From contig JAEZYO010000585.1 in assembly GCA_023419055.1 (NCBI GenBank), forward strand, positions 1 through 23,713: DNA of 23,713 nt, written 5' to 3'. Positions within the stretch are counted from its first letter, which is position 1; every line of letters starts with the position of its first letter. Positions 6,995 through 15,354 of this stretch are shown piece by piece. A program made the translations under genes and the position numbers. This DNA comes from Pseudomonadota bacterium. Lineage in GTDB: Bacteria; Myxococcota; Polyangia; Polyangiales; Polyangiaceae. Below the pieces are notes generated by a model that searched no databases, was not told where the DNA came from, and was given only the letters and a program-made list of their open reading frames with translations.

Positions 6995-7198
6995 GCAGCA
7001 ACCAGCGTCGGAAAGACCCACCAGATCTCGCGCTTCGGCGCAGTCGAGCTCCGTCTCGCGGTAGATGACGCGGGCAGCGAGCTCGAGCTCCTTGTAGCGG
7101 TCCTCGGGCGGGCCGGACGTGCCGGCGCGAAGCGCCTCTCGCGCTCGGGCGGGGACGGCCGGGTCGTGAATCAAAAGGGGTGCGAGCGAAAATGGCAT
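6989..7198 (-). CDS. Small protein (69 aa) ending in a Cys-Cys motif, unknown
   Basis: A 69-residue protein from ATG 7196-7198, with a strong ribosome site (GGAG, 6 nt spacer) in TGGAGAAGCGCATG. It begins MPFSLAPLLIHDPAVPARAREALRAG, continues with a charged helix (DRYKELELAARVIYRETELDCAEARDLVGL) and ends SDAGCCG. Cys52 and the vicinal Cys pair at 67-68 could bind metal or act as a redox pair; that is inference from residue content only. The frame stays open further upstream but would overlap the divergent HxlR gene. It is divergent from the HxlR regulator with 111 bp between starts and a palindrome between them, so it may be that regulator's target. I do not recognise the family. Confidence 0.65.
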   Translation of the reverse strand: MPFSLAPLLIHDPAVPARAREALRAGTSGPPEDRYKELELAARVIYRETELDCAEARDLVGLSDAGCCG

Positions 7199-7280
7199 GC
7201 GCTTCTCCAGCGCGCGGCGAGCGCGCGCCCTTGTGTCGCCTCTGGATCTTACCTTCGGCTCGAAGTTTCTTTCGTCAAGC

Positions 7281-7299
7281 CACTTCCCTCGGGAAAGTG
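7281..7299. promoter_or_regulatory. 19-bp palindrome, candidate HxlR operator
   Basis: CACTTCCCTCGGGAAAGTG matches its reverse complement at 7 of 9 positions per arm, with CACTT/AAGTG outermost. It lies 10 bp before the HxlR start and 82 bp upstream of the divergent 69-aa gene. HxlR-type dimers bind palindromes in such divergent promoters, so autoregulation plus control of the small gene is the natural reading. Confidence 0.5.
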
Positions 7300-7309
7300 C
7301 GAGCCTTAC

Positions 7310-7669
7310 ATGTTTCCGACGATGCGAAGGACCGTCGACTCTCACTGTCAGGCCTTCCAGCTCGCGCTCGAAGTCTTGAGCAGGCCCTGGACGGCTCTGA
7401 TTCTGAACCTGCTCCAGTCGGGGCCCTCGCGGTTCAGCGAGATCGCGAAGGAGGCGCACGGGCTCGGTGACAAGGTGCTCTCGGCTCGCCTCAAGGAGCT
7501 CGAGTCTAGAGGCCTCTTGGTGCGCGCCGTGGAGCCTGGACCACCCGTCAGGGTGAACTACGAGCTCACGGACAAGGGCCGCGCTTTCCAGAAGGTCGCC
7601 CAGGCGATCGAGCGTTGGGGTCACGCGCTCCTCGCGGAGGAGGAGCCAGCGGCACGGCGCAGCGCCTGA
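7310..7669 (+). CDS. HxlR-family winged-helix transcriptional regulator
   Basis: 119 residues from ATG 7310; ATG 7322 is an equally possible start. The body is one HxlR winged helix. It has the family's N-terminal Cys (Cys13 in HCQAFQLALEVLSRPWTALIL), the recognition helix region GLGDKVLSARLKELESRGLL, and the wing VRVNYELTDKGRAF, closing with a helix AIERWGHALL. HxlR proteins are dimeric sensors of electrophiles, aldehydes or redox state, often through that single Cys; here the ligand is unknown. The frame is open back to 7166, but that would run through the palindrome at 7281 and add non-homologous residues. The gene is divergent from the 69-aa gene and convergent with the exported protein gene, 22 bp away. 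Confidence 0.88.
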   Translation: MFPTMRRTVDSHCQAFQLALEVLSRPWTALILNLLQSGPSRFSEIAKEAHGLGDKVLSARLKELESRGLLVRAVEPGPPVRVNYELTDKGRAFQKVAQAIERWGHALLAEEEPAARRSA

Positions 7670-7691
7670 GCCCCTTCGCCCAGGGCAGAGC

Positions 7692-8201
7692 TCAAAACTC
7701 GGTGCGAACCTTGAGTCCGAGGCGGCCGAGCCCCATGCCGACGCCGGCGCGCCAGGGGCGGCTTCCGTCCTTCCTCGCGACGCGCTCCCGCTTGATGTCG
7801 AGGATGACGCTCACCGCGAGCGCCCCGCTCTCGATCGCGGAGGCCAGATCTCCCGCGCCGACGTTCGCCTTCTTGTCTTCCTCGACGACGCTCAGCGAGG
7901 GCTTCGACAGCAGGTACCTCGCGCTGTGCGTGTCCTCTTCCTCGTGACGGCGGGTCGGGTCGAGGCAAGACTCGAGCGCTTCTCGCGCTCGCTGCCGCGC
8001 GTTCGGCCGCTTGATCGTGGGCCCGCGCCGGAGCCAGGGCTCCTTCGCGCTCTCGTCGACGAGCGCTTTCTGATTCGGATAGAGCGTCAGCCCCTTACCC
8101 TCACCCTTCGGTGTGGCGCGAGCGTGACCGCTGTGAAGGAGCGCGCAAGCGAGAAGTCCGAGGAGTCGACAGGCGATGGAGGGTTTCGATCGAGCAGGCA
8201 A
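7692..8201 (-). CDS. Exported hypothetical protein
   Basis: 169 residues. The N-terminus looks like a Sec signal peptide: basic start, hydrophobic core ACRLLGLLACALLHSG, and a cleavage-like ARA near residue 29. The mature part is charged and ends GVGMGLGRLGLKVRTEF. The alternating pattern with terminal Phe is often seen at the end of outer-membrane or periplasmic myxobacterial proteins. The only start giving this signal peptide is a TTG at 8199-8201, preceded by AGGG at close spacing, which lowers certainty on the exact start. The middle contains a run of Lys/Arg/Glu helices (ARQRAREALESC). No family recognised. It is downstream of and co-directional with the DODA-type dioxygenase gene (90-bp gap), so it might be co-transcribed. 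Confidence 0.65.
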   Translation of the reverse strand: MPARSKPSIACRLLGLLACALLHSGHARATPKGEGKGLTLYPNQKALVDESAKEPWLRRGPTIKRPNARQRAREALESCLDPTRRHEEEDTHSARYLLSKPSLSVVEEDKKANVGAGDLASAIESGALAVSVILDIKRERVARKDGSRPWRAGVGMGLGRLGLKVRTEF

Positions 8202-8291
8202 GGCCCTAGGTTACTCGGCCGCTGTCTCGGGTCGACGCAACAACGTAGGCCATTTTGCTCAATCTGGACGACGCGCGCCGTGCAGGGAGCG

Positions 8292-9089
8292 TCAAGCCGC
8301 GGCGAGCGCCACGGCGAGCATCGAGATCGAACCGCCGTCCACTCCCTCGACGGGAAACGAAACCCGGTCCTCCGGGCGGCGCGCGCCGAGCACGTAGAGG
8401 AGCGGCAGGTAGTGATCCGGGGTCGGCGCCGCGAGGCGAGCGTCTTGGCCGAACCCTTCGTAAGCAACGAGCGCCTGATCGTTCCCTGCCAAGAGCTCTG
8501 CGCGAGCGTGCGCTTCGAAGCGCAGCGCCCAGTCGTACGGCTCCGCGGCGTGTCGTCCCCAGGCGTACGCGTGCAGGTTGTGCACGAGGTTACCACTCCC
8601 GAGGATGATAACGCCTTCGTCCCGCAGCGCCCCGAGGCGCCTCCCGACGTCGTAGTGGAACGAAGCCGGCTTCGTCTCATCGATCCCGAGCTGCAAGACC
8701 GGCACGTCCGCGCGGGGAAAGAGGTGGACCAACACCGACCACGCGCCGTGGTCGAGCCCCCACTCCGATTCATCGAGCGGAACGGCGAGCGGCGCGAGCA
8801 GCTGTTGGACCCGCCGAGCCAACTTCGGCTCTCCGGGCGCGGGGTAGGTCACCTGGAAGAGCTCGGACGGGAAACCTCCGAAATCGTGGATGGTGCGCGG
8901 GCGAGCCATGGCCGTCACCGGCGTGCCGGGGACGTACCAGTGCGCGGAGACGCACAAGATCGCCTTCGGCCGAGGCAGCGACGCGCCGAGCGCGCGCCAG
9001 GCGCGCGTATAGGCGTTGTCACCGAGAGCGTTCATGGGGTTCCCGTGTCCGATGAAGAGGGCGGGCATCACGCTCATCTTCGCGTTCAT
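8292..9089 (-). CDS. LigB/DODA-type extradiol dioxygenase family protein (YgiD-like)
   Basis: 265 residues, the usual length for this family (E. coli YgiD is about 260). Metal-site His are visible at the expected spacings: His15 in FIGHGNPMNAL, His50 in VSAHWYV, and His170 in GSGNLVHNLHAY. His226 in PTPDHYLPLLYV is the likely catalytic His. LDHGAWSVL (His114) is also a family signature. Members cleave catechol-type rings, classically 4,5-DOPA, using a single Zn or Fe; the physiological substrate is often unknown. Start ATG 9089 is chosen from three close Met codons (9089, 9077, 9068). The gene lies 64 bp downstream of the MFS exporter on the same strand, so the two probably share a transcript controlled by the LysR protein. 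Confidence 0.9.
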   Translation of the reverse strand: MNAKMSVMPALFIGHGNPMNALGDNAYTRAWRALGASLPRPKAILCVSAHWYVPGTPVTAMARPRTIHDFGGFPSELFQVTYPAPGEPKLARRVQQLLAPLAVPLDESEWGLDHGAWSVLVHLFPRADVPVLQLGIDETKPASFHYDVGRRLGALRDEGVIILGSGNLVHNLHAYAWGRHAAEPYDWALRFEAHARAELLAGNDQALVAYEGFGQDARLAAPTPDHYLPLLYVLGARRPEDRVSFPVEGVDGGSISMLAVALAAA

Positions 9090-9153
9090 GCCTCGGGTCC
9101 GAGGTGGCGTCGACTGCGAAGCTTTGCGGGAAGTTCCGCACCCGAGCGCGTCT

Positions 9154-10575
9154 TCACTTGCCTTCGAGCGCGGGCAGCGGCGCCTCGCTGCTGCGACGGA
9201 GCAACCGGAAGGCGACCGCTCCCGCCAGCGCGACTGCCCCCACCCCGATCCAGATCGCGGAGGTGACGCTCTCGCCGTAGACGAGTGGCGAGCCGAGCGG
9301 CGAGCCGAGCACGCTGCCGAGCAGCGCGATGCCGAGCACGCCTCCGAGCTCGAACGCACCCTCACTGACCGCGGCGGCCGTACCCGCGCGTTCCTTCGCG
9401 ACCGAGCCCATGATCATCTCGGTCGCGTTGGCGAAGGCGCCGCCCGCGCCTGCGCCGAACGGGACTTCTGCCGCGCAAAGCAAGAGGTCGTTGCTCGCGC
9501 TGCTCGCGAGCGCGAGCAGCGCCGCGCCGATGCCCGCCGAAAGCAGGCTCGCGAGGAGCGCGCGCTCCGGGCTCGAGCGCTGCATGGCGATCGGAGCGAG
9601 CAACGTCCCACCCAGCATGGCGAGCGCTAGAGGGACGCCGAGCAGCCCCGCCTCGAACGCGTGATGACCGCGCGCGACTTGCAGATACTGCGCGAGCACG
9701 AAAGACACACCGGAGAAGGCGAGGTAAGCGAGCAAGATCACGAGCAGCGCCGAGGGAAAGCGCGGCTCCCGAAACAGCGCCGGGTCGAGGAGCGGGTTTT
9801 CGGCCTTGCGCTCCCACGCCAATAGAAGCCCGTAGACCAGCGCGGCCGAGAACGCAGACAGCAGCACCCGGCGCCCGCCCCCGCCGAGAGACGAGCCTTC
9901 CAGGATGGCAAACAACAGCGCCGCCGTACCCGAAAAGGCGAGCAGCGTGCCCAGCAGATCGAGCGGCACGCGGCGTCGCGGTAGATTACCGGGGACGCAC
10001 CGCAGCGCGCCGACGAAGGCCAGGCCGACCACCGGCAGATTGACGAGCATGATCGCGGTGAGCCCCCCGCGCTCGAGCAAGACGCCCGACAGCACCGGCC
10101 CGAGCGCGGCCCCGATCCCGAAGCTCGCGGTCCAGGCTGCGACGGCGCGCGCTCGTTCGTCCTCGGGGAAGGTGTGCTTGATGGTCGCGAGCGTGGCGGG
10201 CGTCATGAACGCGCCTCCGATCCCCATCGCTCCACGGGTGAGCAGGAGGAGCTCGGGAGACCCGGCGAAGGCCGACGCCAGCGATCCGGCGCCGTAGACC
10301 GAGAGGCCGAGCAGCAGCATGCGGCGTGGACCGAAGCGCTCGCTCAGCGCTCCGCCGAGCAGGAGCAGGCTCGCGTAGACGAGTAGGTTCGCCTCTACCA
10401 CCCACTTGAGCAGGGTGGCGGCGTCCGCTCCGTAAGCACGGATCAGGGTGGGCACCGCGGCCGAGAGCTTGGTGTTGTCGAGCGACAGACAGGCGAAGGC
10501 GAGCGACACGACGAGCAGCGTGAAGAGGCGCTCGCGGCGACGGCTCGGCGGAGAAGGAACGAGTGGGGTGCTCAC
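9154..10575 (-). CDS. MFS multidrug-type exporter (DHA2/EmrB-QacA-like)
   Basis: 473 residues with about 14 hydrophobic segments, the layout of the DHA2 drug:H+ antiporters in the inner membrane. Visible motifs are LDNTKLSAAVPTL in helix 1 (the D-x-T-x-x-N/S-x-A-x-P equivalent), GGALSERFGPRRMLLLG in the helix 2-3 loop (motif A), and ALGPVLSGVLLE in helix 5 (antiporter motif C: G-P-x-L-x-G). The frame opens at 10665, but that would overlap the divergent LysR start. GTG 10573-10575 leads into VSTPLVPSPPSRRRERL and then helix 1, so I take it. It is divergent from LysR with a 77-bp gap and upstream of the dioxygenase. Substrate is unknown; an aromatic or drug-like compound fits the neighbour. Confidence 0.92.
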   Translation of the reverse strand: MSTPLVPSPPSRRRERLFTLLVVSLAFACLSLDNTKLSAAVPTLIRAYGADAATLLKWVVEANLLVYASLLLLGGALSERFGPRRMLLLGLSVYGAGSLASAFAGSPELLLLTRGAMGIGGAFMTPATLATIKHTFPEDERARAVAAWTASFGIGAALGPVLSGVLLERGGLTAIMLVNLPVVGLAFVGALRCVPGNLPRRRVPLDLLGTLLAFSGTAALLFAILEGSSLGGGGRRVLLSAFSAALVYGLLLAWERKAENPLLDPALFREPRFPSALLVILLAYLAFSGVSFVLAQYLQVARGHHAFEAGLLGVPLALAMLGGTLLAPIAMQRSSPERALLASLLSAGIGAALLALASSASNDLLLCAAEVPFGAGAGGAFANATEMIMGSVAKERAGTAAAVSEGAFELGGVLGIALLGSVLGSPLGSPLVYGESVTSAIWIGVGAVALAGAVAFRLLRRSSEAPLPALEGK

Positions 10576-10631
10576 CCACTCGTCTTCGCTCGGTTCGAAC
10601 CCGGGAGAAAGCGCGTTGTGCCGAACGCATT

Positions 10632-10648
10632 GTTCACATAACGTGAAC
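10632..10648. promoter_or_regulatory. 17-bp palindrome, candidate LysR operator
   Basis: GTTCACATAACGTGAAC has perfect 6-bp arms around a 5-bp centre and contains the T-N11-A LysR box (TCACATAACGTGA). It ends 4 bp before the LysR ATG, a position that suits autorepression, and about 57 bp upstream of the MFS start. It is the most AT-rich stretch in this gap. Confidence 0.65.
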
Positions 10649-10652
10649 TCAA

Positions 10653-11561
10653 ATGCGCGTGACATTCGACGATCTCCCCACGATTGCGCTCTTTGCGCGC
10701 GTGGTCGAGCTGCGATCGTTCACGGCAGCCGCCAACGAGGCCGGCCTCGCCAAGGCCTCGGTGAGCCAGCGCATCGGGCGTCTCGAGAAGCGACTCGGGG
10801 TCCAGCTGCTCCGGCGCTCGACGCGCAAGCTGTCGGTGACCGAGGACGGCGCGCGCCTGTTCGAACACGCGGCGAGCCTCGTCGATCTGGCGCGTGGGGC
10901 CGACGACGCGCTCGCCCGTGGTGCGGCGCTCCGCGGGCGCGTGAAGCTGAACGCTCCAGCCAGCATCCACCGCGGAACGCTCACCGAAGCGCTGCGTTCG
11001 TTCCTCGCGCGGCACCCGGCGACAACGCTTTCGGTCACGCTCGAGGATCGGCTGGTCGATCTGGTAGAAGGCGACTACGACGTGCTGCTGCGCGTGGTTC
11101 CTCCCCGCCAGAGAACCTCCATCGCGCGGAAGCTCGGCTCCGATCACATGATCGTGGTCGGCGCGCCGAGCTACCTGGATAGCGCTCCACCGCTCTCCAC
11201 ACCGTACGACCTCGTTCAGCACGCGTGCCTCCGCAACTCGGCGATCCCCGCGCGCATCGACTGGCGGCTCGAGGCCTCGGGCCGCAGATACGCGGTGCCG
11301 ATCCGGTCGCGCTTCGAGTGCGCTGATTTCGCGCTCCTCCACGCGGCGGCGCTCGCGGGCGTCGGCTTGCTCGTGACGCTACGCGGCACGGTCGCGGACG
11401 ACCTTTCGAGCGGGCGTCTACGCCAAGTGCTGGATCGCTACACCGCGGAACCACTCGGCATTTACGCGCTGCTCGCCGAACGCACGCGAAAGAACAACGC
11501 CGCGCGCGCTCTCCTGGATCACCTCGCGCGCACGTTCCGCTCGAACGCGGACCCGAGCTGA
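10653..11561 (+). CDS. LysR-family transcriptional regulator
   Basis: 302 residues, standard LysR length. The N-terminal winged helix-turn-helix spans about residues 5-65: ALFARVVELRSFTAAANEAGLAKASVSQRIGRLEKRLGVQLLRRSTRKLSVTEDG. It is followed by the dimerisation helix and the periplasmic-binding-like effector domain (about 90-295) of the AaeR/CrgA-like subgroup, with LRGRVKLNAPASIHRG and SGRLRQVL. Start ATG 10653 matches the HTH spacing exactly. It is divergent from the MFS/dioxygenase pair and has its own palindrome immediately upstream, so it likely regulates both directions. The inducer is probably a small aromatic or the exporter's substrate; this is inferred from context only. Confidence 0.92.
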   Translation: MRVTFDDLPTIALFARVVELRSFTAAANEAGLAKASVSQRIGRLEKRLGVQLLRRSTRKLSVTEDGARLFEHAASLVDLARGADDALARGAALRGRVKLNAPASIHRGTLTEALRSFLARHPATTLSVTLEDRLVDLVEGDYDVLLRVVPPRQRTSIARKLGSDHMIVVGAPSYLDSAPPLSTPYDLVQHACLRNSAIPARIDWRLEASGRRYAVPIRSRFECADFALLHAAALAGVGLLVTLRGTVADDLSSGRLRQVLDRYTAEPLGIYALLAERTRKNNAARALLDHLARTFRSNADPS

Positions 11562-11621
11562 AGCGCGCAGCGCCGGCCAGAAAACTTGGCCTCCCCGGAG
11601 GGAGCGGGCCACGCTCGCGTC

Positions 11622-11906
11622 ATGGGACAGCGCTGCGAAGTATGTGAGAACTTCCGTCCCGAAGGCGATCTCGAGCCGGGCCGCAAGCTCGTCGAGGTGG
11701 CTTTCGGCGAACGAAACGTCGTCTTGTGCTCGGGGCACGCGCAGATCGCCGAGAACGCCGAGGTCGGCTCGCTCGAGGCGCTCCGCGACTTCTATCGCGA
11801 GAGCCACGGCAATCGCTCCTTCGTCGAGCGGCGCGCTCGAAACACTCTGTCCCTCTCGGACGAGCGCCGTCGAGTGGGGCGCCGCTTCCGCGACGCGAAC
11901 CGCTGA
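11622..11906 (+). CDS. Small zinc-finger-like protein (94 aa)
   Basis: 94 residues starting MGQRCEVCENF. Four potential zinc ligands are Cys5, Cys8, Cys36 and His39 (C-x2-C ... C-x2-H in VVLCSGHA), a treble-clef or ribbon-like arrangement also seen in small bacterial zinc proteins of unknown function. Between and after them are a strand pair (KLVEVAFGERNVVLC) and an acidic helix, and the C-terminus is strongly basic (ERRARNTLSLSDERRRVGRRFRDANR), which could contact nucleic acid. An ATG at 11586 would add 12 residues but is less likely. The gene follows LysR by 60 bp on the same strand and is convergent with the SNF2 helicase, 7 bp apart. Function unknown. Confidence 0.7.
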   Translation: MGQRCEVCENFRPEGDLEPGRKLVEVAFGERNVVLCSGHAQIAENAEVGSLEALRDFYRESHGNRSFVERRARNTLSLSDERRRVGRRFRDANR

Positions 11907-11913
11907 GCGCGCG

Positions 11914-14900
11914 CTAGCCGTTTCCGAGCTCGAGCAACGCCTCGAGATCGGAGCGCGAGAGCCGGCCCGCGAGCGCGGTCGGCTCATCCATCAGCGCGGA
12001 GACCAGGCCGCGCTTCTTCTCCTGCAGCTCGGCGACTCGCTCCTCCACGCTGTCTCGCGACAGCAGGCGCCGGGCGATCACGTGGCGCGACTGGCCGATG
12101 CGGTGCGCGCGGTCGATGGCCTGCGCTTCCGCCGCGGGGTTCCACCACGGATCGAGGATGAAGACGTAGTCCGCGGCGGTCAGGTTGAGCCCCACGCCGC
12201 CCGCCTTGAGGCTGATCAAGAAGGCCGACACGTTGGGGTCGCTCTGAAAGCGCTCCACTCGCTCGGCGCGATCGCGCGTCTGGCCGTCGAGGTACTCGAA
12301 GGGGAAACCTTCCGCCTCGAGCCGCTCGCGGACGATCCCGAGCAGGGTAGTGAACTGCGAGAACACGAGCGCTTTGTGCCCTTCCTCGCGGAGGTCTCGC
12401 AGGTTCGAGAGCAGCGCGTCGAGCTTGGCGCTGCTCTCGCCCCGGCGCGCGGGATCGAGCAGGCCGGGGTGGCACGCCGCCTGGCGCAGGCGCAAGAGCG
12501 CCTCGAGCACGTGCGGAGTGGTCTTCTCCGGACCGAGCTCCTTCGTCTTCTTGGCGAGCAGCCGGCGGTAGTGATCGCGGAGCGCGTCGTAGTCGGCGCG
12601 CTCGCGCTCGTCGAGCTCCACGAACAGCGTCTGCTCGATCCTATCCGGTAGATCTTCGGCGACCTCGCGCTTGCTGCGGCGCAAGACGAAAGGCCGCACC
12701 ACGCGCCGAATGAGCTCCCAGGTCTCCGGACCCGGCTTCGACTTCGAGACCACCTTCTTCAACGCGGGGAGCTCTTCGAGCAGCGTCGGGTTCAAGAAGT
12801 CGAACAGCGACCAGAGCTCTCCGAGGTGATTTTCCACCGGCGTACCGGTGAGCGCCAAGCGCTGCCGCGCCTTCAGGCTCTTGGCAACCTTGGCCGTCGC
12901 GCTGCTCGCGTTCTTGATGGCTTGCGCTTCGTCGAGCACCAGACACTCGAACTCGAGCTCCGCGAAGGCCGCGGCGTCGAGCCGCAGCGTGCCGTAGGTC
13001 GTGATCACGAGCGACGCGTCGCCGAAGCCTTCGCTCGGTGAGCTCCGAGCCGGTCCCCAGTGGACGTGTACGGCGAGCTCCGGCGCGAAGCGCTTCGCTT
13101 CTTCGAGCCAGTTCGACACGAGCGAGCGCGGCACCACCACGAGCGAAGGCGTCTTCTTCCCGGCGGCGTGCAAGCCTGCCAGAAAGGCGAGGACCTGCAC
13201 CGTCTTGCCGAGACCCATATCGTCGGCGAGACACACGCCGAACCCGAGCTCGGAGAGCGCGTCGAGCCACCCGAGGCCTTGCTTCTGGTACGGCCGAAGC
13301 TCGCCGCGGAAGCCTGTCGGAGGCTCCTTGGCCTCCACGACGGAGAAGCGGTCCACGCGCTCGCGAAGCTTCGCGAGTACGGGCTCGCTGGCCTCGAGCG
13401 GCAGCGTCCCGAGCACGGTGTCGAGCAGACCGACCTGACGGTTCGAGAAGCGCAGGCGGTTGCCCTTCTCCGGCGCTACCAGCGCGAGCACGCCCCAAGA
13501 CGCGAGCCAGTCTTCCGGCAGGAGCCCGTGAGACCCGTCTCCGAGCTCGACCTCGAGGCGCTTGCGCTTGAGGTTCCTCAAGAGCTCGGGGAGCGCCACG
13601 CTCTGCTCGGCGAAGGCGACCGTGCCCTGGAGCTCGAACCAATCGATGCCGGCCTCGAGCTTGAGGCTCGTACGGCTGAGGTTGCGGTACGGCTTGCCGA
13701 GCGCCGTCACCTTCCAGCCGAGCTCGAGCAGACGCCGGATCGCGGGCAAGACCTTCTGATCGCGGATCGAAACTTCCGGTGAGCGCACGCCCTCGGGATC
13801 CGACAGCTCGAGCAACGCACCTTCGAAGCCGAGCTCACCGAGCTCGGAGAGCGCGCTCGCCTCCGCACCGAGCTGCCGCTCGAGCAGGCGCTTCTCGCCG
13901 ACCGGCACGAGTCGGGATGGCACCTCCGCCCCGACTCGCTCACTCCCCTGCTCCGTCTCGTACTCGAAGGAGACCCTGCCGCTCACGGTCCGAGCGCCGG
14001 GATCGCCGAGATCGAGGACGGGGACGGGAGCCTTTGCGACGAGGCGCGCGTAGTCGGGCGGCAGGACCAGCTCCGACAGGCCGCGCGCCGTCCCCGACTG
14101 GCTCGCGCGCATGAAGTCCTCCACCTCGGCCTCGGGGACGCTCAGCGAGCCCGGGGTCGCGCCGCCGGCTATCAACGCGTCGAGCCAGGGGATGTCCCGA
14201 GCCTCGACGAGCGCGAGCTCGCTCCCCAAGACCACCAACCCCTCGGGGTGGGTATACACGAGCTGGTCGAGCGACCGCTCGTCCGCTCCACGCACCAGCC
14301 GCGCGCCGAGCGACAGCTCGCTCGCCCGCTCCGGGCTCTCCGCGAGCGCCACGCGCAGCTTGAAGCGAGCCTCGAAGTCCTTCGCGAAGACGAGCCGCGG
14401 GAAGTTCAAGAACTCGTCGAAGCTCGGCAAGCTCTCCGCCTGGCTGCGCTTGATGCGCGCGGCCTGGCGGAACAAGAGCCAAGACTCCGACAGCTCTCCG
14501 AGCTGCTCCGGGACCACGTGACAGCGCCCGCTCGCCGCCAGCTGTCGCAGCAAGAGCCCCGCGAAGCCGCCCGGGATCGTGACGCGGTGCCGGGGCCACG
14601 GCCGGTGGAACGCATAGTCGGGATCGATGGTGTCGAAGACCAGCGCGTGCACCGGACGATCTGCCTCGTGCACGAGCGCGCCCTGGCTCATGCGCTGCGC
14701 GGGCTCGAGGGCGCCCGGGCGTGCCCCGAGGCGCCTGCGGCCGAGCAAGAGCGAGAACCCGGGCGAGGTCTGCGGCGCGAAGCGCACGAAGTAGACGAGC
14801 TCGTACTGGTTCGAGCTCGCGCCGCCTTGTGATTGCACCCGCTCGATCAAGTCTTGCCAGCGCTGCGCGCGCGAGCTCGCGCGGCGAGCGACCAGGGCCT

Positions 14901-15336
14901 CCTCGGCCTGCTGCTCTACTTCGGCCTCGGTCTCGCCTTCCGGTTCGGGCTCCGGGCGCTTCTCGTTCGCGAACACGAGCTCGGGATCCGGCACGAGCTT
15001 CTCGAAGTTGGCGGCTCCCTCGACGAGCGGGTTGTCGCGCGCGGAGAGCGCGAGGGCCCAGAGATGCTTGCAGCCTTCTCGGCGGTCCTGGAAGAAGGGG
15101 CAGCTGCAGCCGTAGCGCAGCGTACGACCGTCACCTTTATAGAGGCACGAGTAGGTCTCGCTGCCCTGGATCCGCGCGGACAGCAAGCCCGGCTCGGACG
15201 AGGTGATCCGAACCGAGCCGTTGCTCAGATACGCCACGGCGCGCTGCCGGATCACTTGAGTGAAGAGCGAGGACACGCGCGCGATGCCCGGTGTGATCAC
15301 CGTCAGCATGGTGTTGGCTCTCGGCTCGCGCGGCAT
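11914..15336 (-). CDS. SWIM-zinc-finger SNF2/RapA-type helicase-like ATPase
   Basis: 1140 residues. A SWIM zinc finger sits near the N-terminus: C77-x-C79...C89-x-H91 (CSCPFFQDRREGCKHLW). The middle (about 130-660) is a long, poorly conserved bacterial SNF2-associated region. The ATPase follows: Walker A DDMGLGKT near residue 705, DEAQ box (LDEAQAIKN) near 800, motif III LTGTPVENHLGELWSLFDFLNP, then the helicase C lobe with ISLKAGGVGLNLTAADYVFILDPWWNPA near 1045 and the arginine-finger motif DRAHRIGQSRHV. Proteins of this plan translocate on dsDNA and remodel protein-DNA complexes or RNA polymerase. Start is ATG 15334-15336; ATG 15309 is possible. It has no co-directional partner; its own promoter must lie in 15337-15459. 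Confidence 0.95.
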   Translation of the reverse strand: MPREPRANTMLTVITPGIARVSSLFTQVIRQRAVAYLSNGSVRITSSEPGLLSARIQGSETYSCLYKGDGRTLRYGCSCPFFQDRREGCKHLWALALSARDNPLVEGAANFEKLVPDPELVFANEKRPEPEPEGETEAEVEQQAEEALVARRASSRAQRWQDLIERVQSQGGASSNQYELVYFVRFAPQTSPGFSLLLGRRRLGARPGALEPAQRMSQGALVHEADRPVHALVFDTIDPDYAFHRPWPRHRVTIPGGFAGLLLRQLAASGRCHVVPEQLGELSESWLLFRQAARIKRSQAESLPSFDEFLNFPRLVFAKDFEARFKLRVALAESPERASELSLGARLVRGADERSLDQLVYTHPEGLVVLGSELALVEARDIPWLDALIAGGATPGSLSVPEAEVEDFMRASQSGTARGLSELVLPPDYARLVAKAPVPVLDLGDPGARTVSGRVSFEYETEQGSERVGAEVPSRLVPVGEKRLLERQLGAEASALSELGELGFEGALLELSDPEGVRSPEVSIRDQKVLPAIRRLLELGWKVTALGKPYRNLSRTSLKLEAGIDWFELQGTVAFAEQSVALPELLRNLKRKRLEVELGDGSHGLLPEDWLASWGVLALVAPEKGNRLRFSNRQVGLLDTVLGTLPLEASEPVLAKLRERVDRFSVVEAKEPPTGFRGELRPYQKQGLGWLDALSELGFGVCLADDMGLGKTVQVLAFLAGLHAAGKKTPSLVVVPRSLVSNWLEEAKRFAPELAVHVHWGPARSSPSEGFGDASLVITTYGTLRLDAAAFAELEFECLVLDEAQAIKNASSATAKVAKSLKARQRLALTGTPVENHLGELWSLFDFLNPTLLEELPALKKVVSKSKPGPETWELIRRVVRPFVLRRSKREVAEDLPDRIEQTLFVELDERERADYDALRDHYRRLLAKKTKELGPEKTTPHVLEALLRLRQAACHPGLLDPARRGESSAKLDALLSNLRDLREEGHKALVFSQFTTLLGIVRERLEAEGFPFEYLDGQTRDRAERVERFQSDPNVSAFLISLKAGGVGLNLTAADYVFILDPWWNPAAEAQAIDRAHRIGQSRHVIARRLLSRDSVEERVAELQEKKRGLVSALMDEPTALAGRLSRSDLEALLELGNG

Positions 15337-15354
15337 GGCCGTTTAGGGCAGCAC

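Noticed and set aside
7926..9266. 446-codon plus-strand open frame
   Set aside because: Antisense to the dioxygenase gene, whose His motifs are clear; Arg/Pro/Glu-rich without structure.
11914..15336. SNF2 gene as part of an anti-phage island (for example DISARM-like)
   Set aside because: No methyltransferase, DUF1998 or phospholipase-D partner nearby, and the neighbours are housekeeping or metabolic in type.
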